NCBI RefSeq assembly: GCF_001418005.1
Contig: NZ_LIOL01000004.1
Span: 62,001 to 126,000 of the forward strand
Source of the DNA: Chelatococcus sambhunathii
GTDB taxonomy: Bacteria > Pseudomonadota > Alphaproteobacteria > Rhizobiales > Beijerinckiaceae
Reading direction: 5' to 3'
DNA: 64,000 bases
The notes beneath the pieces are model-generated. The model searched no databases and was not told where the DNA came from. It was given only the letters and a program-made list of their open reading frames with translations. The position numbers and the translations under genes are program-made. Below, in pieces: positions 32,116 to 40,259 of this stretch (positions are counted from its first letter, which is position 1; each line of letters starts with the position of its first letter).

Positions 32116-33577
32116 GGCGGACCTCCCGGTGGGCAATGAGGCGCGTTGCGGCATCGTCACCCGTCGCGATCTCCATCAACGCCTTCATGAGGAGATTGCC
32201 GGCGACGCGGCGGCGATAGGCGGCGGAGGCGCGGTGATCGGTCAGAGGGGCGAAATCGGCGTCGAGCGCGGCGGCCGCCCGCTCGGCGGCGGCGTGATCG
32301 TCGATGGCCGCGCCGGTGAGCGCCACCTCGGCCGCCCGCGCCCGCTTGGGGATGCCGGCCATGCCGCCATAGGCGATGCGCGCCTCGCGCACCGTCCCGT
32401 TGTCGGCTAAGTCGAAGCAGAAGGCACCCATGACGGCGGAAATGTCCTCGTCGAAGCGCTTGGTCACCTTGAAGACACGGACGTGCCGGCCGGCGGGCTT
32501 CCTCACCGTGACCCCCGTGACGAATTCGCCCGGCTGCCGGTCCTGCTTGCGGTAATCGAGAAAGAAGTCTTCGAGCGGCAGGCTGCGGCGGCCGTCGCCG
32601 CGGCGCAGGTGAAGGGTGGCGCCTAGGGCGATGAGGGCGGGCGCTAGGTCGCCGATGGGCGAGCCGTTGGCGATATTGCCGCCGACCGTGCCGGAGGCCC
32701 GCACCTGCTGCGAACCGAAGCGGCGCATCAGCTCGTCGAGATCGGGATCGAGCGCGCCGAGCGCCTCGCGCGCCCGCGCCAGCGTCACGGTGGCGCCGAG
32801 CGTGAGCGTCCCGTGCTCCTCCGCGACCGCATCGAGCCCGGCGACGCGGCCGAGCCAGATGATCTTCGGCAAGTCGGCGAGGGCTTTGGTCACCCACAGG
32901 CCGACATCGGTGGCGCCGGCGACCAGCGTCGCATCCGGGTGGCCGAGATAGAGCCGGGCCAGTGCATCGGTGCTCGCCGGAGCGGCGAAGAAGGAGCGCT
33001 CGTCGCCGACGAAAACGTCCGCCTCGTCCCTGAGGGCCGCCAGCGCCCCGGCCACATCCAGCCGCCGCTGCGCGAACGGATCGGCCTCGATCCGGCCAAG
33101 CGCATCGAACGCCGCCGCGACGATGGGGCGATAGCCGGTGCAGCGGCAGAGATTGCCGGCGAGCGCATCCGTCACCCCCTGCCGGTCCGGTGCCTCGCCC
33201 GTCTCGTAGAGCGCGAGGAGGCTCATGACGATGCCGGGCGTGCAGAAGCCGCATTGGGAGCCGTGGCGCTCCACCATCGCCTGCTGCACGGGATGCAGGC
33301 GCCCGTCGGCGGCGAGATCCTCGACCGTCAGCACCTCGGCGCCGTCCACCTGGCCGAGGAGGAGGATGCAGGCATTGACCGGCTCGGACACGAGGCGGCC
33401 GTCGACGAGGCGGCGCAGCACGACCGTGCAGGCCCCGCAATCGCCCTCGCCGCAGCCTTCCTTGGTGCCGGTGGACCTTTCTGTCAGACGCAGCCAGTCG
33501 AGAAGCGTGGTGCGCGGCTCGACATTCCCGACCTCGACCGTTTCGTTCCGTCTCAGGAAACGGATTGTTCGGCGCAT
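32102..33577 (-). CDS. xdhA: XdhA, xanthine dehydrogenase iron-sulfur/FAD subunit
   Basis: A 491-residue subunit that passes electrons from the molybdenum site to FAD and NAD. The N-terminal [2Fe-2S] ferredoxin domain has Cys42, Cys47, Cys50 (EGCGEGDCGAC) and Cys70. The second all-helical [2Fe-2S] domain has Cys109, Cys112 (QCGFCTPG) and Cys144, Cys146 (NLCRCTGY). The FAD domain follows from about residue 190, with QVRASGTVGGNIANGSPIGD as its flavin-binding signature. ATG 33577 (MRRTIRFLRRNE) gives the usual start; the frame is open 13 codons further upstream. Confidence 0.94.
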   Translation of the reverse strand: MRRTIRFLRRNETVEVGNVEPRTTLLDWLRLTERSTGTKEGCGEGDCGACTVVLRRLVDGRLVSEPVNACILLLGQVDGAEVLTVEDLAADGRLHPVQQAMVERHGSQCGFCTPGIVMSLLALYETGEAPDRQGVTDALAGNLCRCTGYRPIVAAAFDALGRIEADPFAQRRLDVAGALAALRDEADVFVGDERSFFAAPASTDALARLYLGHPDATLVAGATDVGLWVTKALADLPKIIWLGRVAGLDAVAEEHGTLTLGATVTLARAREALGALDPDLDELMRRFGSQQVRASGTVGGNIANGSPIGDLAPALIALGATLHLRRGDGRRSLPLEDFFLDYRKQDRQPGEFVTGVTVRKPAGRHVRVFKVTKRFDEDISAVMGAFCFDLADNGTVREARIAYGGMAGIPKRARAAEVALTGAAIDDHAAAERAAAALDADFAPLTDHRASAAYRRRVAGNLLMKALMEIATGDDAATRLIAHREVRHAAE

Positions 33578-33722
33578 TTTCTGGTTCGTCCCTCTGTTTG
33601 CCCGAGTGTGCCCCATTCGGGGGGCCGTGCAACAGGGGAAAAGGCAGGCCGCCGGGAGTGCGGCGCAGACAGGCGTGAGGCGAATCCCGCGCTGCTGCGA
33701 TGAGGGAGTGTCCCGGGAATGG

Positions 33723-33768
33723 GCCCGGGCTCAGCGCCGCATCACTGCGTGCTGCGGCGCGTCCGGGC
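33723..33768 (-). terminator. Candidate factor-dependent or weak terminator after galM
   Basis: A long imperfect hairpin, with outer arms GCCCGG/CCGGGC and inner arms GCGCCGCA/TGCGGCGC around an 11-nt loop, begins 25 bp after the galM stop. No T-run follows on the minus strand, so it is not a standard intrinsic terminator. It may separate galM from xdhABC or stabilise the 3' end of the message. Confidence 0.4.
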
Positions 33769-33793
33769 ACAAAGGCGTACCAGGCCGGTCCCG

Positions 33794-34849
33794 TCAGCCC
33801 GCGTGGAAGCGGAATTCGCTCACCTGCCGGTAGACATCGCCGGGAGTAAGGAGTGTCGAGGGGAAATGCGGCACGTTGATGCTGTTCGGGAAATGCTGCG
33901 GCTCGAGCGCGAGGCCCGCGTTGGAGCCATAGGCTGCGCCGTCGAGGCCGGGAATGCCGGAAAGGTCGATCTTGCGCCCGTCGTAGACCTGGAGGCCGGG
34001 CGCCGTCGTCCACACATCGAGGGCAAGGTTGTTGCGCAGCGAGGCGACGAGCGCGGCATGGGCGAGCGGCAGGCCGGGGATGCCGGATGGCTCCAGCCGG
34101 TTGCGCCGCAGGACGAAGTTGATGTCGTAGTGCACAGGCGCGCCCGTCTCGGCGTCGGGAAAGCGGATCGAGCGGTTGCCGCGGAAATCGTAGGGCGTGC
34201 CCTCGACCGAGCGGATCTCGCCGGTGGTGATGAGGTCGGCATCCGTCACGGTGATGAAATCCGCCTCGACGCGCATGCGGTGATCGAGAACCGAGGGCGA
34301 GCCGTCGAGGTTGAAATAGGAATGGTGGGCGAGGTTGACCGGCGTCGGCCGATCGGTCGTCGCCGAGAGCTCGATGCGCAGCGTCGCCGGCTCGGTGAGG
34401 CGGTAGACGCAGGTGACCGTCACATTGCCGGGGAAGCCGTGGTCGCCGTCCGGGGAGACGAGCGTCAGCGTGACGCTCGAATCATCGTGGTGGGCGAGCT
34501 GCCACGGGCGCTTGCCGAAACCTTTCGCGCCGCCGTGCAGCATGTGCCGGCCGCTCTGGTTGCGGTCGACCTCGTAGACGGTGCCGTCGATGGAGAAGCG
34601 GCCGTGGCCGATGCGGTTCGCGACCCGGCCGGCGATGGCGCCCATGTGCGGGGAATGGGCGATGTAGTTGTCGAGGCTGTCGAAGCCGAGGACGACGCGC
34701 TGCAACTCGCCCGACGGCAGGGGCACCTGCATGTCCCTCAACACGGCGCCCCATGTCAGCACCTTGGCATGCGCCTTGCCTTTGGGGGCACGAATGGTGA
34801 TCTCGCGGACGGGCTGGCCCTCGGCCACACCGAAATCTCTAACGCTCAT
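33794..34849 (-). CDS. galM: GalM, aldose 1-epimerase (mutarotase)
   Basis: A 351-residue beta-sandwich enzyme that interconverts alpha and beta anomers of aldoses in the cytosol. Family blocks are GRVANRIGHGRFSIDG near residue 75, NQSGRHMLHGG with the substrate-binding His, NLAHHSYFNLDG with the catalytic His, and GLALEPQHFPNSIN with the catalytic Glu near residue 310. ATG 34849 gives the normal length; an ATG ten codons upstream is possible. No galactose operon surrounds it. Confidence 0.92.
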   Translation of the reverse strand: MSVRDFGVAEGQPVREITIRAPKGKAHAKVLTWGAVLRDMQVPLPSGELQRVVLGFDSLDNYIAHSPHMGAIAGRVANRIGHGRFSIDGTVYEVDRNQSGRHMLHGGAKGFGKRPWQLAHHDDSSVTLTLVSPDGDHGFPGNVTVTCVYRLTEPATLRIELSATTDRPTPVNLAHHSYFNLDGSPSVLDHRMRVEADFITVTDADLITTGEIRSVEGTPYDFRGNRSIRFPDAETGAPVHYDINFVLRRNRLEPSGIPGLPLAHAALVASLRNNLALDVWTTAPGLQVYDGRKIDLSGIPGLDGAAYGSNAGLALEPQHFPNSINVPHFPSTLLTPGDVYRQVSEFRFHAG

Positions 34850-35041
34850 CGACGCTCCGTTTCTCGCGCGGCCGGTCACCGCTCGTTCCGGCTCAGGTTG
34901 ACAGCTTTACTCCGGCGGCCACGATCTTGCCAAATTCCGGACCGTATCCCGATGTCCGGCCTCGCGCCTTGACCTTGCCGCCCGTCCGGGGCACCTCGCC
35001 TCGCGCAAGAGCGAAACGCAACGCATCACAAGGGGATGTCC

Positions 35042-35197
35042 ATGCGCATCATCGTCGTCGCCGCGCTCCTCGGCCTCGTGCTCGCCGCCTGCAGCTCCTC
35101 GTCGGGCACGCGCACGCAGCCGGCCCAAGCCTATATGCCGCATCCGGCGCCTGGCCAGCTGATCGATGCGGAGAACGACCCCTATGCCGTTGATTGA
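35042..35197 (+). CDS. Small lipoprotein, 51 residues
   Basis: A short gene with a strong ribosome binding site (AAGGGGA) before ATG 35042. The product has a lipoprotein signal, MRIIVVAALLGLVLAAC, with the lipobox LAAC at residues 14-17, then a short polar mature part (SSSSGTRTQPAQAYMPHPAP and a tail ending DPYAVD). It would be an envelope lipoprotein of about 35 mature residues. I recognise no family. Its stop codon is directly followed by the 7-bp tandem repeat, which could affect the 3' end of its mRNA. Confidence 0.65.
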   Translation: MRIIVVAALLGLVLAACSSSSGTRTQPAQAYMPHPAPGQLIDAENDPYAVD

Positions 35198-35255
35198 GGC
35201 AGTCGGCAGTCGGCAGTCGGCAGTCGGCAGTCGGCAGTCGGCAGTCGGCAGTCGG
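35198..35255. repeat. Eight perfect tandem copies of a 7-bp unit
   Basis: CAGTCGG is repeated eight times without error from 35200 to 35255, immediately after the lipoprotein stop codon at 35195-35197. The same unit occurs in two and three copies at 19951-20040. The unit is not a multiple of three, so copy-number changes would shift any frame read through it. It is not a CRISPR array, because there are no spacers. Confidence 0.9.
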
Positions 35256-35434
35256 GCTGAGCTCGCACCATCGCCTTCAAGCGCAAACCCCTTTTCCGGG
35301 CGCATGGAGCGCAAGCGGAATGCGACCCGGGAACCAGCGCAACAATCGGTTGAAGGCGCCGAATGACCGCCCCCGGATCGGCACCGCATCCTTCCATGCT
35401 GCGGTGCATCCGGCGCACACGACCGCCGTTGGCC

Positions 35435-35875
35435 TCACCACGTCCCGGTATTCGGCATCGAAGCCCAGGGTTCGGCCGGGGGCTTGGGCTGGCCCTCCTG
35501 CAGCAGCTCGATGGAGATGCCGTCGGGCGAGCGGATGAAGGCCATGTGCCCGTCGCGCGGCGGACGGTTGATGGTGACCCCCGCCTTCATCAGCCGGTCG
35601 CACAGGTCGTAGATGTCGTCGACGCGATAGGCGAGATGGCCGAAGTTGCGCCCGCCCTTGTAGTCCTCCGGGTCCCAGTTGTAGGTCAGTTCGAGCAGGG
35701 GGGCCTGGCTCGCCGCAGCGGCCTCTTTGTCCTTCGGCGCGGCGAGGAAGACGAGGGTGTAGCGGCCCTTCTCGTTCTCCATCCGACGCACCTCGACGAG
35801 GCCGAGCTTGTTGCAATAGAAGTCCAGCGAGTCCTCGAGATTCGAGACACGCACCATCGTGTGCAGATATCGCAT
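35435..35875 (-). CDS. gloA: GloA, lactoylglutathione lyase (glyoxalase I)
   Basis: A 146-residue VOC-fold metalloenzyme that converts the methylglyoxal-glutathione adduct to S-lactoylglutathione. All four metal ligands are in place: His5 ([10 protein letters not shown]), Glu62 (LLELTYNW), His80 ([10 protein letters not shown]) and Glu123 ([10 protein letters not shown]). [18 protein letters not shown] is typical of bacterial GloA. It is divergent from the cation efflux gene, 76 bp away. Confidence 0.93.
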   Translation of the reverse strand: MRYLHTMVRVSNLEDSLDFYCNKLGLVEVRRMENEKGRYTLVFLAAPKDKEAAAASQAPLLELTYNWDPEDYKGGRNFGHLAYRVDDIYDLCDRLMKAGVTINRPPRDGHMAFIRSPDGISIELLQEGQPKPPAEPWASMPNTGTW

Positions 35876-35951
35876 GGGTCACCTCCCGTCTGATGCGGGA
35901 GAGGATCGTCGATGCCGCGGGCAAGTCAAACCCGCAAGCGGAATAGGTGCC

Positions 35952-37403
35952 ATGAGCCCACCGTCCATCTCGTCGGAGCGGCAGCGCAACGAACGGCGCA
36001 AGGAACGCGCCGCCTTCGTCTCGATCCTGGCGAGCGCCGGGCTCACCCTCGGCAAGGGGGTAGCCGGCTTCGCCACGGGCTCGCTCGCCCTCATCTCGGA
36101 TGCGGCCAACAGCCTGCTTGACGTCGCGGCGACGACCATGACGTGGCTCGCCGTGCGCGCCGCACACAAGCCGGCCGACGCGCAGCACCAGTACGGCCAC
36201 GGCAAGTTCGAATCGCTTTCGGCACTCGTGCAGACGGCCTTCCTCTTCCTCCTCTCGGGTGTCATCGCCGTCGAGGGCGTGCGGCGGCTGTCGAGCGGCG
36301 AGACGGAAATCCTCCTCTCATGGCCGGCCGTCGGCGTGGTCGTCGGCTCGATCGTCGTCGATGCCTGGCGCTGGTGGGGGCTGACGCGCGTGGCGCGCGA
36401 AACGGGCAGCGAGGCGCTCGCGGCGGATGCGCTGCATTTCTCCTCGGATCTCGTCAATTCCGTCTTCGTCCTCGTCGCCTTCGCCGCCGCCCATTTCGGC
36501 TATCCGCAGGCGGATGCGCTCATCGCCATCGGCGTGTCGTTCTTCATCGCCTTCGCCGGCTTCCGCCTCGCCCGCCGCACCATCGACACCTTGCTCGACA
36601 CGGCGCCCAAGGGTCTGGCAGAGCGTGTGACGGGGCTCGCGGAGAAGGTGCCCGGCGTGGTTGGCGTGGATCGCGTGCGCGTGCGCTCCTCCGGCTCGCT
36701 GATCATGGGTGAGGTGGGCATCCGCGTCTCGCGCACCTTGCCGCTCGACCGCGTCACCCAGATCAAGGAGCGGGTGCGCAACGCCATCCACGCGGACCTG
36801 CCGGACAGCGAGTTCACCATTTCGACGACGCCGGTGCAGATCGACGACGAGACAGTGCTGGAGCGTGTGATGCTCATCGCTGCGCGCCTGCGCGTGCCCG
36901 TGCACCATGTCACCGTGCAGAACCTCGCCAGCCGCCTGTCGGTGAGCTTCGACATCGAAGTCGACGCCCGCCTCACCCTCGCCCAGGCGCACGAGGTGGC
37001 CAGCCGGCTCGAGACGGCGCTCGTCGAGGAACTCGGGCCGCAGGTGGAGGTGGAAAGCCACATCGAGCCGCTCGTCGTGCAGCATCTCGACGGGCGCGAA
37101 GCGGATGCCGAGACCGTCGCCGGCATCGCCTTGTCGCTCGCCAACCATGCGCGCGAATGCAACGGCATCACCGGCGTGCACAGCGTACGCGTGCGCGAGA
37201 CGCCGGCGGGTTTTGTCGTCAACTACCACTGCCGGCTCGATCCCGGCCTCGACATCGCGACCGTGCACGATATGGTCGACGAACTCGACCGGCGGATGCG
37301 CACCGACCATCCCGAGATCGGCCGCATCGTCGGCCATGCCGAGCCGCGACCGGAGACAGCCGGAAGAGACATCGCAGCGGGCGGCACAAGCGGCTATCGT
37401 TGA
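35952..37403 (+). CDS. Cation diffusion facilitator with three C-terminal dimerisation-like repeats
   Basis: A 483-residue CDF-family exporter of divalent metal ions in the inner membrane. The metal site is formed by Asp50 and Asp57 (SDAANSLLD) and by His162 and Asp166 (LHFSSD). About six membrane segments lie between residues 22 and 212. Typical CDF proteins are about 300 residues with one cytosolic ZT-dimer domain; here three beta-alpha repeats follow, at about 216-298, 300-375 and 385-466. The metal is not clear from sequence. ATG 35952 gives the standard N-terminus. pepN starts 24 bp downstream and may be co-transcribed. Confidence 0.88.
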   Translation: MSPPSISSERQRNERRKERAAFVSILASAGLTLGKGVAGFATGSLALISDAANSLLDVAATTMTWLAVRAAHKPADAQHQYGHGKFESLSALVQTAFLFLLSGVIAVEGVRRLSSGETEILLSWPAVGVVVGSIVVDAWRWWGLTRVARETGSEALAADALHFSSDLVNSVFVLVAFAAAHFGYPQADALIAIGVSFFIAFAGFRLARRTIDTLLDTAPKGLAERVTGLAEKVPGVVGVDRVRVRSSGSLIMGEVGIRVSRTLPLDRVTQIKERVRNAIHADLPDSEFTISTTPVQIDDETVLERVMLIAARLRVPVHHVTVQNLASRLSVSFDIEVDARLTLAQAHEVASRLETALVEELGPQVEVESHIEPLVVQHLDGREADAETVAGIALSLANHARECNGITGVHSVRVRETPAGFVVNYHCRLDPGLDIATVHDMVDELDRRMRTDHPEIGRIVGHAEPRPETAGRDIAAGGTSGYR

Positions 37404-37426
37404 GACAGGATACGGGGAGAGCGTTG

Positions 37427-40063
37427 ATGCGTGACGAGAGCGGGGCCGTCATCCGGCTGGAAGACTACAGGCCGACGGACTACCTGATCGATCGCGCGGA
37501 ACTCGACATCCGGCTCGACCGTCACGCCACCCGCATCCTCGCCAAGCTCCATCTGCGCGCCAACCCGGCGGGCCGGCCGGCCGTGCCCCTCGTCCTCGAC
37601 GGGGACGAGCTGCGGCTCGTCTCGCTCGCCATCGACGACGTACCCGCCTCGCCGCAGGCCTTCGAGGCCTCGCCCGAGCGCCTCGTGATCCACGCCCCGC
37701 CGGCGCAGCCGTTCACGCTGACCATCGAGACCGAGACCGATCCCACGGCCAATACCAAGCTGATGGGGCTCTACCGCTCGGGCAGCGCCTATTGCACGCA
37801 GTGCGAGGCCGAGGGCTTCCGCCGCATCACCTATTTCCTCGACCGGCCCGATGTCCTCTCCGTCTTCACGACCCGCATCGAGGCGGACCGGGATGAGGCG
37901 CCGGTGCTGCTCGGCAACGGCAATCCGGTCGCGGCGGGCGATGCCGGCGGCGGCCGCCATTTCGCCATCTGGCACGATCCCTTCCCCAAGCCGTGCTATC
38001 TCTTCGCCATCGTCGGCGGGCGCCTCGACAAGGTGGCCGACCGCTTCACGACCATGTCGGGGCGCGCGGTTGACGTCGCGGTCTATGTAGAACCCGGCAA
38101 GGCGGCGGACGCGACCTACGCCCTCGATGCGCTCAAGCGCTCCATGGCCTGGGACGAGCGCGTCTTCGGGCGCGAATACGACCTCGACGTGTTCAACGTC
38201 GTCGCCGTGTCGGACTTCAACATGGGGGCGATGGAGAACAAGGGCCTCAACATCTTCAACGACAAATACGTCCTCGCCAGCGCCGAGACGGCGACGGACG
38301 CCGACTATGCCAATATCGAGGCGATCATCGCCCACGAATATTTCCACAACTGGACGGGCAACCGCATCACCTGCCGGGACTGGTTCCAGCTGTGCCTGAA
38401 GGAAGGGCTCACCGTCTTCCGCGACCAGGAGTTCTCGGCCGACGAGCGCTCGCGCGCCGTCAAGCGCATCGCCGACGTGCGCGTGCTGCGGGCACAGCAG
38501 TTCGCCGAGGATTCGGGGCCCCTCGCCCATCCCGTGCGGCCGCGTCAGTACCGCGAGATCAACAACTTCTACACGGCGACGGTCTACGAGAAGGGTGCGG
38601 AGGTCATCCGCATGCTCAGGACGCTGATCGGCGACGATGCGTTTCGCCGCGGCATGGACCTCTATTTCGACCGCTACGATGGCACGGCGGCGACGATCGA
38701 GGAATTCGTCGCCTGTTTCGCCGAAGCGAGCGGGCGCGATCTCGGCCACTTCGCCCAGTGGTACGAGCAGGCCGGCACCCCGACGGTGAACGCCCGCGGC
38801 CATTACGACGCGGAGGCGAAGACCTATCGCCTCGCCCTGACCCAGGTGACGCCGCCGACGCCAGGCCAGCCGGAGAAGGCGCCGCAGGTCATCCCGATCC
38901 GCCTCGGGCTGGTTGGGGGCAGCGGCACGGAGATCGCGCTGTCACCCGCGGCCACGGCCGGCCACATGCCGGGCGTCTTCGTGCTCGACGGCCCGTCGGC
39001 CACGCTCACCTTCACCAATGTGCCGGAAAAGCCGGTGCCCTCGCTGCTGCGCGGCTTCTCCGCCCCGGTCCGGCTGGAGATCGACCTCGACGAGGACGAA
39101 CTTCTCGTCCTCTTCCGCTACGACAGCGATGCCTTCAACCAGTGGCAATCCGCCCAGACGGTCGCCACGCGAGCCATCCTGCGCGCCGTGGGCGCCGGGA
39201 CGCCGCCTGCGCCCGACCGTCGCATGGCCGATGCGCTGCGCCACTTCCTCTCCATGCGCGCCGGCAGCGATCCTGCCTTCGCCGCCCAGGTGCTCGCCCT
39301 GCCGACGGAGGCGGACATCGCCCGCGAGATCGGTCACGACGTCGATCCCGATGCCGTTCACCGGGCGCGGCAGCTGGTGAAGGTCGAGCTCGGCGCGGCA
39401 CTCGCGGCGGAACTGGCGGAGCTCTACAGTCAGTTGAGCTCGCGGGAGCCCTATGTCCCTGATGCAGCCGGAGCGGGCCGTCGGGCCCTGCGCAACGCCT
39501 GCCTCGATCTTTTCGCGGCCGGCCGCCCCGCCGAGGGCGAAGAGCTTGCCATGCGCCAGTTCCGCGATGCCGACAACATGACGGACCGCTTCGCGGCGCT
39601 CGGCGTCCTGTCGCACCTGCCCGGTGCAGCCCGCGAGACGGCGCTTGCCGAATTCTCGGAGCGCTTCCGCAACAATGCGCTCGTCCTCGACAAGTGGTTC
39701 TCGCTGCAGGCCATGATCCCCGAGCCCGAGACGCTGGAGCGGTTGCGTGGCCTGATGCGCCATCCCGCCTTCTCGATGGGCAACCCCAACAGGGTGCGCT
39801 CGCTCATCGGCAGCTTCGCGATGGCCAATCTCACCCAGTTCAACCGGGCGGACGGCGCCGGCTACGACTTCGTCGCCGACATGGTCCTCGCGCTCGATGC
39901 ACGCAACCCGCAAGTCGCCGCCCGGCTGCTGACCGCCTTTCGCACCTGGAAGATGCTCGAGCCCAGGCGCAGGGCCGAGGCGGAGAAGGCGTTGCGCCGT
40001 GTTGCCGGCACGCCCGGCCTTTCGCCCGACGTCGCCGACATATCGGGCCGCTCGCTATCTTGA
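37427..40063 (+). CDS. pepN: PepN, aminopeptidase N (M1 zinc metallopeptidase)
   Basis: An 878-residue cytosolic aminopeptidase that removes N-terminal residues from peptides. It has the M1 exopeptidase motif GAMEN (in FNMGAMENKGLN, about residue 266) and the zinc site HEYFHNWTGNR at 303-313, with the third ligand Glu in LKEGLTVFRD. A Tyr in NNFYTATVYEKG is the expected transition-state residue. The length matches gammaproteobacterial PepN. ATG 37427 follows GGGGAGA; the frame is open 90 codons upstream, but that DNA belongs to the CDF gene. Confidence 0.95.
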   Translation: MRDESGAVIRLEDYRPTDYLIDRAELDIRLDRHATRILAKLHLRANPAGRPAVPLVLDGDELRLVSLAIDDVPASPQAFEASPERLVIHAPPAQPFTLTIETETDPTANTKLMGLYRSGSAYCTQCEAEGFRRITYFLDRPDVLSVFTTRIEADRDEAPVLLGNGNPVAAGDAGGGRHFAIWHDPFPKPCYLFAIVGGRLDKVADRFTTMSGRAVDVAVYVEPGKAADATYALDALKRSMAWDERVFGREYDLDVFNVVAVSDFNMGAMENKGLNIFNDKYVLASAETATDADYANIEAIIAHEYFHNWTGNRITCRDWFQLCLKEGLTVFRDQEFSADERSRAVKRIADVRVLRAQQFAEDSGPLAHPVRPRQYREINNFYTATVYEKGAEVIRMLRTLIGDDAFRRGMDLYFDRYDGTAATIEEFVACFAEASGRDLGHFAQWYEQAGTPTVNARGHYDAEAKTYRLALTQVTPPTPGQPEKAPQVIPIRLGLVGGSGTEIALSPAATAGHMPGVFVLDGPSATLTFTNVPEKPVPSLLRGFSAPVRLEIDLDEDELLVLFRYDSDAFNQWQSAQTVATRAILRAVGAGTPPAPDRRMADALRHFLSMRAGSDPAFAAQVLALPTEADIAREIGHDVDPDAVHRARQLVKVELGAALAAELAELYSQLSSREPYVPDAAGAGRRALRNACLDLFAAGRPAEGEELAMRQFRDADNMTDRFAALGVLSHLPGAARETALAEFSERFRNNALVLDKWFSLQAMIPEPETLERLRGLMRHPAFSMGNPNRVRSLIGSFAMANLTQFNRADGAGYDFVADMVLALDARNPQVAARLLTAFRTWKMLEPRRRAEAEKALRRVAGTPGLSPDVADISGRSLS

Positions 40064-40259
40064 TATACTAAATGTAGGCAAAAGTAGTCCTGATGGCGCG
40101 TGAGCGGAAATGCAGGTGCACAACAAGCATTTACCGTGTCGCGTCAACCAATCATAAAGACTCTGGACAAACGGCCCCTTCAGGATTCAGATGTAAGTGA
40201 TTCGGTGAGATGCGGCACGTCTTCCCGATGAGACGTTTGGACTCCGAAGGGGGCATTCG

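Noticed and set aside
35198-35255. A CRISPR array
   Set aside because: The repeats are 7 bp, contiguous and without spacers, and no cas genes are present.
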